This document shows positions 54,095 through 64,000 of a stretch of DNA of 64,000 bases, piece after piece. Below the pieces are notes generated by a model. It saw only the letters and a program-made list of their open reading frames with translations. It ran no database searches and was not told where the DNA came from. A program made the position numbers and the translations under genes. The DNA comes from Thalassia testudinum (Eukaryota > Streptophyta > Magnoliopsida > Alismatales > Hydrocharitaceae): contig JAZHRO010000002.1 in the NCBI GenBank assembly GCA_037157565.1, forward strand, positions 33,004,501-33,068,500, given 5' to 3'. The stretch's first letter is position 1; every line of letters begins with the position of its first letter.

Positions 54095-55385
54095 TCATTG
54101 TTGTCGTATTCATCTTCATCATCATCATCACTTTCTTCATAAGAAACTTCTTCTGTGTCTTCTTCTTCATATCATCATGAAGAACAGGTTCTTTCGCCAT
54201 TGACTCATGAGATGGATCTTGAAAATGCTTCTGCCTTCTTTCACTGTACTCTTGAGGTGCTTTTGGTTGAGTCTGCTTCCTTTGTTTAGGTGGTTGAGTG
54301 GAAGAAGTGACATGGGAGGACTCAATAGAAAGAGAAAGATCATGGAATTTGCGTTCCATGTGACGGAAGGCAAAATTTAGGTTGGTTAAATTTTGACCAA
54401 TGTAGTTGAAGGTATTTATCAAATTATGATCAGTTCCAGACACATTAGATATATTTACCCAAGGTGTTTCCGCTTCTGGATATGGGTAGGTTATAGGAAT
54501 GAAAGTGGAGGATGATTCAGGAGGTGGATGAGAAGAAGATTGGGCATTTGGATCAACTTCTTCTTCATCATCACTGAAGGATTCCTCTCTAGCAGGTTTC
54601 ACTCCCATTTTTCGGAGAGTAGACCATTTAAAATAGACCACTTTTCTGAGAGGAGTAAAATTGGAGAGGTCAATTTTATTTTTATGAAGGATGCGTGACA
54701 CCAAAATATCCAACGGTAAAGTTGATGCACTGTAATGGGGTTTAAGAAAGTGGATAAAAATAGTGTTCCAATTGACCAGAAAGCTCGTAATGATAGCATA
54801 AATCAAGGGTAAAATATCAACAGGTATTTTGTGAAATCCTGAATTTTTAGCTCTTAAATTCCATGCTAAGATACGGAAAAGGATGTGAGCAAAAAGGGTC
54901 ATATTTGGGGCAACCAATGCTTTGCCCTGACTGTTAAGGAGCAAAAGAGTTTCATGAATTTTATGAGTAGGAAATTACTTCTTAAGTGTGTCAAATGCAT
55001 GACCTTCATTAGGACATTCGATGATGGTTGATAAGAATTTAGGTGTGATGGTAATTTTCTGACCGAAAGCATTTGTTGTTAAGACAAGGTGACCTCGATT
55101 TTCTTGTTCTTGGAGGTTAGCAAAGAATAGACAATTAACATCAGGGTATACTCCAGGAACATCAGCAAAGAATGACTCGTCAAAGAAATGCATAAGTTTT
55201 TGTTCTGAAAGGAGAGTGGTAAAACTAAAGAGATGAATAGAGAAATTTTTCCACTCAACTGGCCTACAATGATGGAGTTTTAATCCTTTATACCAATCAA
55301 ATTTTGACTTAGCATCCTCATTAATGCAAAACTTGTGGAAAGCATCTTGAGGTGCTTTTCCCTTACTTTTTGATTTAGGTGCCAT
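54007..55385 (-). pseudogene. Element H ORF3 (Sirevirus 'envelope-like' protein)
   Basis: Start chosen at ATG 55385 (MAPKSKSKGKAPQDAF), which directly follows TTTTCAG. Domain: FDWYKGLKLHHCRPVEWKNF, DVPGVYPDVNCLFFANLQEQ, NAFGQKITITPKFLSTIIEC, PNEGHAFD. A TAA after TLKK (near 54972) interrupts it. The frame then runs from 54944 through a second domain (LFAHILFRILAWNLR, DILPLIYAIITSFLVNW, STLPLDILVSRILHKNKI) to acidic DDEEEVDPN and Pro/Gln/Lys-rich stretches. A frameshift near 54175 puts the GAT repeat in the Met frame; in the other frame it would give an Asp-, Glu- and Gly-rich tail ending at 54007. An upstream in-frame ATG (55469) would add a hydrophobic stretch FIFLIVFLFLVIACF, but that region looks like the pyrimidine tract of an intron. 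Confidence 0.72.
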
Positions 55386-55753
55386 CTGAAAACAAGCAAT
55401 AACAAGGAATAGGAAAACAATTAGAAATATAAACGATTTCTTTTCATGTGTTTGTATAAAGAAAAACACATTTTAGCCTGCATGTACCGGTATTGTTGAT
55501 AGGTACCGGTACTAGTTGGTTTCTGTTCCAACCAGAAATTTGAGCTAATACCAGTATTCATCTTGAGTACCGGTACCTACTCATTAAAGCAGGCACTGCT
55601 GTGCCAAGCTAGTATTGGTACCAGTGATGGGTACCGGTACCACCTAGTACCCAAGGAAAACAGATGCAGCAGCAAGAAAGGATTGAAGAGAAAGAAAAAT
55701 AAGATGCAAGATGACTCAAGGAAGCACGAAATGATAGGAAGACAAGAATGTAC
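55386..55753 (-). other. Putative leader intron before element H ORF3
   Basis: Minus-strand donor CTAG|GTACAT (55753) and acceptor TGTTTTCAG|ATG (55386), with a T-rich tract before the acceptor. The palindrome array 55480-55650 lies inside it. Predicted only from splice-site appearance. Confidence 0.45.
55480..55650. repeat. GTACCGGTAC palindrome array between pol and ORF3 of element H
   Basis: Six copies or variants (about 55484, 55502, 55546, 55567, 55612, 55633) of the motif found in the H LTR. Confidence 0.87.
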
Positions 55754-55873
55754 CTAGAGTTGAGGCTTGGAGATGATCTATTTCTTCTTGGCTAGGGCTT
55801 GGAGAAGAGAACACTTTTGAGGAGAGCTAGGGTTTGCAAGTAGCAAAACGAGGCAAGTGTTTGCACTTGGCCT

Positions 55874-55882
55874 CTTTTATAT
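55874..55882 (-). promoter_or_regulatory. Possible promoter of element H ORF3 (TATA box)
   Basis: Minus-strand ATATAAAAG, followed by a leader-like GCAAACCCTAGCTCTCCTC stretch and the putative intron donor at 55753. It lies 250 bp after the end of pol and 490 bp before the ORF3 ATG. This looks like a separate transcription unit, which is inference. Confidence 0.45.
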
Positions 55883-56132
55883 GGGATGGGTCATGTGCTA
55901 GTCACATGATCACTTGAGTGGTTGAAGGAAATGAAATTGACAACTTAGGTGTTGAAAAAATAATGTAGTCAACAACCTAAGTTAAGCAACCATATTGCAA
56001 ACAACACCCTGATATTTCCAGGCATATGGAAATATTACATTTTACCCCTTTTTTTAAAAAAATGTGGGTAAATTGTAGTGAGACCCTCAGAGATTTTCAT
56101 AAATACAAATAAGTTCTATAACAATCAACTTA

Positions 56133-56500
56133 TTAATTTTGAATCTCTTTAATTGTACAAAGTCCTAATTTTCTTCTTATAAAGCATAATCTTTTTGCTG
56201 CAAGAGGTTTTGTAAAGATGTCTGCCAATTGGTTTTGTGTGTCAATGAATTCTAATTGAATTGATCCTTGGAGCACATTATCTCTAAAAAAATGATGTCT
56301 AATATCTATGTGCTTGGTACGTGAATGATGAACAAGATTTTTGGATAAATTTATTGCACTTGTATTATCGCATAAAATTTTGGATTGCGCAAAAATCAAT
56401 CCAAAGTCGGACAAAGTCTGTCTCATCCAAATGACCTGAGAGCAAGCAAGTGAAGCAGCAATATATTCTGCTTCAGTCGTAGAAAGTAAAACACAAGTCT
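56133..56500 (-). pseudogene. pol: Element H RNase H
   Basis: After SWFPKK and a TAG, the segment TCVLLSTTEAEYIAAS leads into frame 56426-56133: MRQTLSDFGLIFAQSKILCD, NTSAINLSKNLVHHSRTKHI, RHHFFRDNVLQGSIQLEFI and LADIFTKPLAAKRL to the stop. Same C-terminal motifs as F 43180-43428. One visible stop. Confidence 0.88.
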
Positions 56501-57810
56501 ATTTCTTAGGGAACCATGAAACTAGAGATTCTCCAATAAAATGACATGTGTCGCTAGTGCTCTTTCGGTCTGTCCGACTCCCTGCATAGTCAGCATCACT
56601 ATAGGATAATAGATCTAAGGATTGTCCTTTAGGATAGAAAAGAAGGTCTTTTGTGCTGTTTAGGTATCTAAATATTCTTTTTACTGCATTAACATGAGAT
56701 TCCTTGGGTTCGGATTGGAATCTCGCACATAAACATGTAGCAAAAAGAATATCAGGTCTAGAAGCTGTAAGATATAGTAGTGAACCTATCATGCCCTGGT
56801 ATTTCTTTTCATCTACTCTCTTGCCGGATAAATCTTCACCAAGAGAAGCAAATAGAGCAACAGGAGTCTCTTTGCCATTTACATTATCAAATTCAAATTT
56901 CTTGAGAATTTCAAGAACATATTTTGTTTGACTAATGTAAATTCCTATGTCTAATTGTTGAATTTGGAGTCCTAAAAAGAATCTGAGTTCACCCATCATA
57001 TTCATTTCAAACTCAGTCTTCATAGTCTCAAAGAAATGTTGACACAGGGACTCCTTAGTTGATCCAAATATAATATCGTCAACATATATTTGAACCAGTA
57101 GGATGTCATCTCCTTCTTCTTTTACAAAAAGAGTTGAATCAACAACTCCAATCCTATATCCATGCTGAAGAAGAAAGGTCCTAAGCCTATCATACCAGGT
57201 CCTGGGAGCTTATTTAAGTCCATATAAAGCCTTATTGAGCTTGTATACATGCTCTAGGTGTGCTGGGTCCTCGAACCTGGGAGGCTGATGAACATAAACT
57301 TCTTCCTTAATATAACCATTAAGAAAGGCACTCTTGACATCCATTTGATATAGCTTGAAGTCCTTTGCACTTGCAAAGGCAAGTAGCATCCGTATGGACT
57401 CCAAATGAGCAACAGGGGCATATGTCTCATCAAAGTCAATACCCTCTTGTTGGTTATAGCCTTGAGATACAAGTTTGGCTTTATTCCTGATTACTGAACC
57501 AGATTCATCCAATTTATTTCGGAATACCCACTTGGTTCCAATGATGGAATTACCCTCAGGGACGGGTACCAAGTTCCATACATTATTCCTAGTAAATTAG
57601 AGTAGCTCCTCCTACATAGCTACAACCCATGATTCATCCTTTAATGCCTCATCAACTTTCTTGGGTTCAAGTTGTGAAATAAAGGCATTAAGGACAAAAT
57701 CAGCTCTAAAGTGAGATTGGGATTTTACACCTTGTTCAATATCACCTATGATTTGTTCTTTAGGATGATCTTTATGGTGTACCCATTCTTTTGGAAGATC
57801 ATGTACATTT
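56501..57810 (-). pseudogene. pol: Element H reverse transcriptase
   Basis: From about 57700: LEPKKVDEALKDESWV with two stops, then frame 57572-57210: PEGNSIIGTKWVFRNKLDES, KLVSQGYNQQEGIDFDETYA, MLLAFASAKDFKLYQMDVKS and LNKALYGLK followed by TAA (a former CAA, since Q follows LK in F). It continues APRTWYDRLRTFLLQHG to the catalytic YVDDIIFGST (YVDD 57086-57075), then frame 57023-56499: MMGELRFFLGLQIQQLDIGI and YLTASRPDILFATCLCARF. Nearly intact except for these stops. Confidence 0.9.
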
Positions 57811-58180
57811 CATGTATCTTCCATTTTTGATACATCGATAAAGGGGGTATCTTCATCATCAGAATCTAAATGATTTGGTTCAGGTTCACTTAAGTTTGTT
57901 TCATCAAATGAAACATGCAGGGATTCTTCTATAGCAAAAGTTCTTTTATTAAAGACTCGATAAGCTTTGCTTCTAGTTGAATAGCTAATAAAGCTGTCTT
58001 CATCACCTTTAGCATCAAACTTATCAAGCCAATCATGGGTGTTTAATAAATAACATCGACTTCCAAACACCCTAAAATATGAAATCCTAGGAGACTTCTC
58101 ATAATAAAGCTCATATGAAGTTTCCTTAACAATAGGCTGATCGATAGGATTTTCGCTTTTCAAATATGCTGTCAGAAAAA
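57811..58180 (-). pseudogene. pol: Element H integrase C-terminal end
   Basis: KETSYELYYEKSPRISYFRV, FGSRCYLLNTHDWLDKFDAK, SYSTRSKAYRVFNKRTFAIE and ESLHVSFDETNLSEPEPNHL, the part after the integrase core that leads into RT. Similar to F 41555-41760. Upstream of about 58180 the sequence changes to an unrelated LTR-like region, so the catalytic core is lost. Confidence 0.85.
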
Positions 58181-59150
58181 TGTTGTGTCGTAGTAAATAA
58201 TGTGGTGGAAAACCCTCGATCAAAGTTACTAAAAATATACTGAAATTATACCATAATTCCAATCGTATCCACAAGGAGGACAGACCAATAGATTCACGAC
58301 TATGGAGCCATCATGTTCACAGAAATATTCATGAAATCAATTCAATGAATATGCAGCTCAGAATGCAACTTTCAATTTCATGAGAAGTTGAGGGCTATTT
58401 ACGTAATTTCACATCATAAATCAAGCTCTCAAAAATATGTAAATGATGCATGTGTAGTGGCAGAGTATGTAATTTATAGTTGCATGCAAATCTGAACCCA
58501 ATTTCAATGAGAATTGATGTGCATATCAAGAACCAATTAAATATGAGAAAAAATAAGTGTACCATTGCAATTTCATCACAATAATTTAAGCCAACAAAAT
58601 ATTTGAATAGTGTTCCACAATGGCATAATTGGTAAATTTAAATAGAACCCAAAATAGAGGATTACTTCCCCTTATGCTCACGCGAAGAGGAGATGATGGC
58701 GGAGGCTGAGGAGATCGAGGAAGGTCGAGCATGATGAGAGCTTTCCGATGGTGGTGGCGCTCCAAACGGTGGTCGATGGTCGCCTGTCAGAGTGGAAGAT
58801 GTCGCCGGTGATGAGTCTCTCATGCCGACCATCGGGTGGTTGATTGGAGCGGTCGGAGGCGTGGTTGTTCTCGGGGGGTCGAGGTGAGTTTGATGGAGGT
58901 GGCAATGCGAAACTTCGTGGCTGGAGTCGACAGCTGCATGGAGAGGTGACCGGCAATTTTTTTTGGGTTCCTTGCAGTGATTGCGCAACAATCATAGGTC
59001 TTAATTGACATAAATTAGGCTAGGACTTAGCATAAGTTAGGGTAATTCATGCATGCATAAGCATTATCTGCATCTTTACTGCTTTCTTTTAACTATGCAT
59101 AAAATAATGCTATAATGTGCTGATTAGGTACATTATGTCAATTACAGGTA
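58181..59150 (-). repeat. Unassigned LTR-like sequence
   Basis: On the minus strand its end reads GGTATAATTTCAGTATATTT...TACGACACAACA after TCCTCCTTGTGGATACGA, the look of a Ty3/gypsy LTR U5 end. A GC-rich stretch (58670-58960) and a TATTTAAAT motif near 58640 could be U3 and TATA box. The right border and the duplication are not resolved. The Pro/Ser-rich open frames here have no known domain. Confidence 0.35.
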
Positions 59151-59623
59151 ATAAGCTAGATCTGAGCTAGATCTAAAGCTGGATCTAAAGCTGGATCAGG
59201 AGAATAGAAGAATAACAGGTGTTGCAGTAGAGCTAAAGCAGAAGACCTAGATTAGATGTAGTAGACAATAATGTAAGGGAGTTAAGGTATGCTACTCTAT
59301 TAAGTAGGAATAAAGCAGTAAAATGTGAAGAACTTAGGTCCATCCTAGCCCAAGGATAGCCTAGAGACTTCCCCAAGCCTTAGCCACCCTTAGATTAGGC
59401 CACCGCACCCTAGGAAACCTTAAAACCCTAATTCCAACCTTTATGTGGACGTCCAGTTGAATTATAGGACGTCCAGAACCCTTAGCCAACTCCCTCACAC
59501 CTTAAACCCACTTCTACAATGTTATTGGACGTCCTGACACTTGGTCAGACATCCAATTTCTGCAGAATACCCAAGACAGAACCTAGAATCCTTCCTGACA
59601 TTGATTAGACATCCAAAATTGAA
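59151..59623. other. Unassigned LTR-like DNA, left of solo LTR
   Basis: Non-coding; short repeats of GAGCTAGATCTAAAGCTGG at 59160-59200 and four GACGTCC-type motifs (59452-59610). It continues at 61352 after the solo LTR. No gene seen. Confidence 0.4.
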
Positions 59624-59628
59624 GTCTG
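59624..59628. other. Target-site duplication GTCTG, left copy
   Basis: GTCTG before the solo LTR; the right copy is 61347-61351. GTCTG is half of the CAGACGTCTG palindrome. Confidence 0.85.
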
Positions 59629-61346
59629 TGAAAGTTCTCCCTTCGAAGAGGGGTGACGTAATAAATGCGGAAATAAAATATAAAGCAATCTCACAAAAAA
59701 TCAATCGCACAAGTACACAAGTAATTTTTAGGTGGAAACCCAAACCGGGTGAAAACCACCACCTAACCCTCTCGAGTTAGGATTTTCCGATCAACCTAGT
59801 TGATCAAATCCACTAACCGAATCACTTTAAAACGAGGGTGATTCAACCTCAGTACAACCACGCTACAAGTACGAGGGTAGCGTTCCTCAACCCCTTCTCT
59901 CCACGAGAAGGATTTTGTCCCAGGAAGGAGACGGGAATTCGCAAAGCGAATACCCAACCAAAAGACAAAGATAAAATAAAATAACAAACCTATAGAGCCA
60001 ACAAAGTAATAAACCTAAGCTTCTATAGGATTTAGGAAACTCCCCTTTGCAAGGAGTGCGTCGACGATGACGCGGGTGCGTGAGCCACGCAACGGCGCAA
60101 TGTCGCTCTTGTGAACAACGGCGGGAGAGCGGGTGCGCGAAGGCTTGATGCTCTCAAAAGAATGGAGCTTGAGCTTGGAGAGCAAGAGTTAGCTAGGACA
60201 CAAGAGAGTGGAACTATGTTGCTTAAGTGTGTCTTGTGTTTCTCTTGTTGTGTCTTGGTGTGTCAAAGGCTCCCCTCTATTTATAGAGGCCTTAGGAAAG
60301 CTTTGGAAGGCTTAGGAAAGGTTCTATAGCCGTTAGGTGCAAAGCCCAAGAGAATCAGCCCGAAATCAGGAACAATCATTGTTCTGACAGGCTTATCAGA
60401 CGTCTAATTCTGGCATCAGACGTCTGGAACTTCACTTTAAGACGTCTGATTCCAAGGTCAGACGTCTGATTTTGGGCGGGTCTCTCCCTGACTTGAATCA
60501 GATCTAAACAGGGTTTTTGTTCAAGTCCATCAGACGACATACAGGACGTCTGGCACTAAGTCTGGACGTCTGGAAACCTACTTTTACTGTGGGAATTGAT
60601 TTCCAAATGTTGCAACGGCTAGAAAATCTCTGAGAAGAGATTTTGGGTCAGCCGAGGCAAAACGGTCATTTATCAGACGTCTGGAAAGGCCTAAGGACGT
60701 CTGATAAGGCTCTAACGGTCATATTCTTGACAGTTTGCTAAGCCAGCCAACAGTCCACTAATTGGACGTCTGGCAAAGTCATCAGACGTCTTCTAAGACG
60801 TCTGGACTAAGGTCTGGACGTCTGATTTCATCAGACAGAATACTAACTCCAGCCTAACAGTTATCAGACGTCTGAAACAATAGTCAGACGTCTTAAAATG
60901 CTTTATCAGACGTCTGATTTAGGAATTAGACGTCTGGAAGTGTTGTTTGAACCCTATATTGGTTTTCTAAGTATTCTACAGAAAACCTAAGTATCCTAGG
61001 GTTGTGCCGGTGTTCCTAGGACTACTGTTAGGGTTCTTTGAGGCTCTTTAACATAATTTTCTAAGGAAAATAAAAAGAGCAAGAAAATAAAGACAAGAGA
61101 TACAAGAAAGGATTAAAAAGAATCTATCATATTCTTCTTGTCTTCTATCTTCAATATGTCACTCCACGTGAACCTCCTCTGTTTTCCGTCAAGCTCCTCC
61201 AATCCATCCTGGATGCGAGCTCGAACTCCGTCTAAACACGTCCACATTTGCAATTGACCTGAAATCTAGGACTCAAATTGCAAATGTTAAATAACACGTG
61301 TTTTGTTATCATCAAAACAAATGATCGTGGTGATCTAGCACCAACA
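59629..61346 (-). mobile_element. F-type Sirevirus solo LTR (1718 bp)
   Basis: Minus strand: TGTTGGTGCTAGATCACC at 61346 to ...GGGAGAACTTTCA at 59629, with perfect 5 bp duplication. TATA box CTATAAATAG on the minus strand (60286-60277), and about 17 AGACGTCT palindromes upstream of it (60390-60950). The U5 part (CGAGGGTAGCGTTCC, ACCACCACCTAA) matches the F LTR 47640-47870. No internal sequence. Confidence 0.9.
60390..60950. repeat. AGACGTCT palindrome array in the solo LTR
   Basis: About 17 copies of CAGACGTCTGR or GGACGTCTGG in 560 bp (for example 60396, 60417, 60438, 60459, 60544, 60675, 60763, 60795, 60864, 60906). Confidence 0.88.
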
Positions 61347-61351
61347 GTCTG

Positions 61352-62620
61352 GACTTCTGATTTTTGAGTATAAGTCATCTGATTTTATTACCAGACGTCT
61401 GGAACTGTTCTCCAGTTCCTGTTTTGAGATTCAAGCCCTGATCTTGGATCTCTAGCCCCCTAAACCCAATTCTAACCCTATAGGAACCTAAATTAAGGTA
61501 CCCTAACCCTAGTATATCACCTTTAGACCTCCCTAAGGACCTAATTAGGTCCTCACTAAACCTAATTGACTTAAATCATAGTCAATTACCATTGCCTAGT
61601 CAATTGGACTCATAAGGTCCAATTGAGCTCAGATCTCAACCCACACAAGTCCAATTGGACTCAGGGAGAGTCCAATTGAACTAAGCCCAACCTAATTGAG
61701 TTATTTCACTCTCAATTAGGTTCACACCCATTCAATTAAACTTGTGTTAAGTTTAATTGCAATTCCTCCTTAGCAATTAGGGTTTGCAACCCTAATTTAA
61801 GGTCTACACCTACTTAAACCCCTTAGGACCTAACCTAGACCACTTGGCCACATAGGGCACGGCCAAACACTCATACACACACACCCATTCATGCACACAC
61901 ACCCATCTAGAGTTCTCTAGAACTCTCTTCAAGTGGCACCACTCTTGGTTGCCAAATTTAGCAACAAAGAGTCATTCAATTCTTAGATCCACTTTTTATG
62001 GATCTAAGAACTACCTCTCTCTCACCATGGCTAGCCACTTATGGGGCTCTCTTTAGAGAGTTCCACACTTCTCTAGAGAGACTCCCTTAGGTCTATAAAA
62101 AGACCTAAGGGGTGGCCACTTGCATCCCATCCCATTCTTGGCATTCATTCACACTTAGGTTAGCTACATCCACCTCCACTCCACCTCCACGAGTTGTGCA
62201 CCATGGAAGCAGCCATCTCCACACCAGGATGCCACCCCTCCTTCATCTCCCCAACCTCTCTCCAAGGGCCGGCCTAAGCACCATTGGCCACCCCTCCTTC
62301 TCCTCTCAACCACTCAAAGGCCATCAGAGCCCACTCTGAATGCCCTTCTTTTTTGCTAGATTAGTAGCTTGGCACTTCATAGTTTTACTGCTTTCATTTA
62401 CTACTTAGCAGTGTAGCTCTTATTCTCCCCCAATGATGCATGCAAAATCCCCCCATAGATTCCTGTATGCGATCATTTTCTGTTAGCTTGATTTGGTTTT
62501 TCAAGCTTTCCTTTACAAGCTTTCCTCTAAATTCCATGTTGCAAACATCCTCCTGAATGAATGAATAAAAGATATATTTTTTATATACATATCTCTATGT
62601 TGAAAATCACCATGAGCTTA
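61352..62620. other. Unassigned LTR-like DNA, right of solo LTR
   Basis: A few GACGTC motifs (61355-61400), then repeated CAATTGGACTC and CCTAATTGAGT-type sequences (61540-61760) and a TATA-like CTATAAAAAG (62095-62104) followed by a C-rich leader. It may be the U3/R of a plus-strand LTR into which the solo LTR inserted. No border or coding domain found. Confidence 0.35.
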
Positions 62621-64000
62621 TTGGTTGCAATCTATTTTGTGTGATTCAAGTTGCCTGCTTTTCATTTATATATATTGCAACAAGCATGTCGGTTCTAGAA
62701 AATATAGAAGATTTAACTATAAATGCATTTTCCGTAAACAGCCACCACGCAACTAAAATTGTGCGCACCGAAACTCATACTTTCACCTTTGTTATCTATC
62801 TAAGACATGCGCATGTAATCAGAGTTCACAATAGAAGTGGCAAAACTCTAATCTGAAGATTGGAAACTGGTGTGCGATTCTAAATAAGTAGAGCGAAAAA
62901 AAGATCGATTTCAGATTTGAATAAATGCCTCCCAGAGACGAACGACTGGGACTCAAGTCTCGTTATTTCTACAAAATCATTTTTTGACAAACATTTTTAC
63001 GCAACAATACTACGATTTCCGATGACTTCAAAATGCGCAAAAATGCCATCTGTCATGCAGCAGGTGGCAAAGGAGGAAGAAGAAGAAGAGGAAGTTGTGC
63101 GTGGGGCTTTTGCGGGCATTGTGCTATGAGGTAGCTCCACACATGGCAAAGGCACGCGAGGAGAATCGTGGCCTGTGGTCGCGCGTGATGAGAGTGCGCT
63201 GGAGGAGTTGGCACACGGAGGAGAGGGCGAAGGCTTGACTCTATTGAGAAGGAGAAGATGAAGGAGAGGAAGAAAAGGCATGACCGACCTGTTGTGGGGA
63301 ACTATTACGCACAAGGGACACGCGCCATGGTTGCTGCAGGCATTGGCTAGTCGTGTGTGGCTGTGGGCGCCGAGGGCATGGAGGTGCTTGTTGTTGCCCA
63401 CGCCTGGAGAGGAGTTGATGTGAGTTTTCAGACGTCTGGGATGGGTTCCCAGACATCTTAATTGAAGAGGCTAGCGTACAGTGAAGGTGTTGGTGGTGGC
63501 TCACAGTAGCGATCGAGGGCACACAGTGCAGGTTGAAAGAGAAGGATATGGAGCACGGTGATGAAGTCAGAGATGCAGTGGTGGACGCGGTTGCGGATGT
63601 CGGTGCTGTCACCACCGACCGCGGTGATGATTAGGCGTAGGTGAGACGTGGTGGTGGGAGGTTGCAGTCATCGACGATGGAGGCTAGTGGTGGTGGTGTT
63701 GGCACACGATGAAGGTAGTTGCCTGTAGGGAGGAGAGGTGGAGAAGGAGGACTTCCTCCCTCTGGAGGGAATATGCTGCAGAGGGGGCACCTCTCTGAGA
63801 GAGGAGATGCTTTTCCTAGGACCCATGCCTGCATGTTAAATAAGTAGAGAGAGAGTCAGAGAAGGAAGGAGTCAAAGAGAGAAGGAGAGTCTTCGTTATG
63901 TTACCAAATAGAGAATAGAGAATTGAGGGAGAGAGAGACATTCGTGAGGGAGATATTTTAAGCAAAAGTAAATAGGGAAATGTGTTGGAATAATTGAGAG
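62621..64000. other. Unassigned DNA, no gene recognised
   Basis: AT-rich to 63050, then GC-rich with low-complexity Ser/Thr/Pro frames on the minus strand (63001-63830), one AGACGTCTGG motif (63430), and GA-rich simple sequence after 63840. None of the frames shows a domain I know. Confidence 0.4.

Larger units (their letters stand above)
52572..58180 (-). mobile_element. Element H: second Sirevirus-like copia element, 5'-truncated
   Basis: Read leftward: integrase C-terminus (from about 58180), RT, RNase H (to 56133), spacer with a promoter-like region and GTACCGGTAC palindromes, ORF3 (55385-54007), polypurine tract, 3' LTR (53689-52572). Gag, protease, most of integrase and the 5' LTR are missing beyond 58180. 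It shares the layout of F but has unrelated repeats. Fewer stops than F, so probably younger. Confidence 0.87.

Noticed and set aside
55386..55469. N-terminal hydrophobic extension of element H ORF3 as a signal peptide
   Set aside because: It directly abuts a strong splice acceptor and is T-rich; the F protein has no such extension, so an intronic pyrimidine tract is likelier. Not fully excluded.
58662..59011. Pro/Ser/Thr-rich frames on the minus strand
   Set aside because: Low complexity, no domain, two frames open at once; the region is LTR-like.
63001..63834. Ser/Thr/Pro-rich frames up to 134 codons near the right edge
   Set aside because: Low-complexity translation of GC-rich DNA with no recognisable domain or gene structure; not called as genes.

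Overview
This 64 kb window is plant nuclear DNA made almost entirely of nested, decayed LTR retrotransposons. I found no host gene, rRNA, functional tRNA or CRISPR array. The Athila-type Ty3/gypsy elements with 1.6-2.7 kb LTRs and tRNA-Asp-like primer sites, the Tekay/Del-type chromovirus with a tRNA-Met primer site, and the two Sirevirus-like Ty1/copia elements with an extra ORF after pol point to a flowering plant with a large, repeat-rich genome. The species cannot be read from the sequence.

Layout. Element letters are mine. D (1-640, +) is the untranslated 3' tail of an Athila-like element that breaks off at its polypurine tract. A (641-6286, -) is an Athila-like element cut down to protease, gag, leader and 5' LTR; it sits in the 5' LTR of C. 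C (6287-28795, +) is an Athila-like element whose leader is split by B. B (7505-21258, -) is a complete Athila-like element with both LTRs, gag, pro, RT, RNase H and integrase. B's gag is itself split by a solo LTR (16075-18159). C continues with gag to integrase at 21259-27060, a 3' non-coding tail and a stub of 3' LTR (to about 28795). F (28796-47931, +) is a Sirevirus-like copia element lacking its 5' LTR. Its integrase is split by E (30679-41181, +), a non-autonomous element with A-like LTRs and an unfamiliar ORF. E's ORF is split by a 2.7 kb solo LTR of the C family (34066-36733). G (47940-52571, +) is a heavily deleted chromovirus. H (52572-about 58180, -) is a second Sirevirus-like element with a different repeat family. 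The last 5.8 kb is LTR-like and unassigned DNA containing a further F-type solo LTR (59629-61346).

Four insertions are documented by target-site duplications: E in F (GTAGG), solo LTR in E (CCCGC), solo LTR at 59629 (GTCTG), and B in C with one mismatch (CCAGG/CCATG). The solo LTR in B's gag also has a one-mismatch duplication. For E in F, the solo LTR in E and the solo LTR in B, removing the insert plus one duplication copy keeps the host reading frame.

The most interesting signals are cis-acting structures rather than genes: (1) a tRNA-like A-box/B-box module in the U3 of the A, B and E LTRs, always in the sense orientation and about 340-410 bp upstream of the TATA box; (2) family-specific palindrome arrays (AGACGTCT in F, GTACCGGTAC in H) in two equivalent places of two different Sireviruses, the LTR and the pol/ORF3 spacer, together with a possible private promoter and leader intron for ORF3; (3) a perfect hairpin immediately before the 3' polypurine tract plus a second internal polypurine tract in the Athila-like elements; (4) hairpins at the 5' tips of several LTRs, one pair showing a compensatory change; (5) a leader block shared by the autonomous elements A and B and the non-autonomous E.
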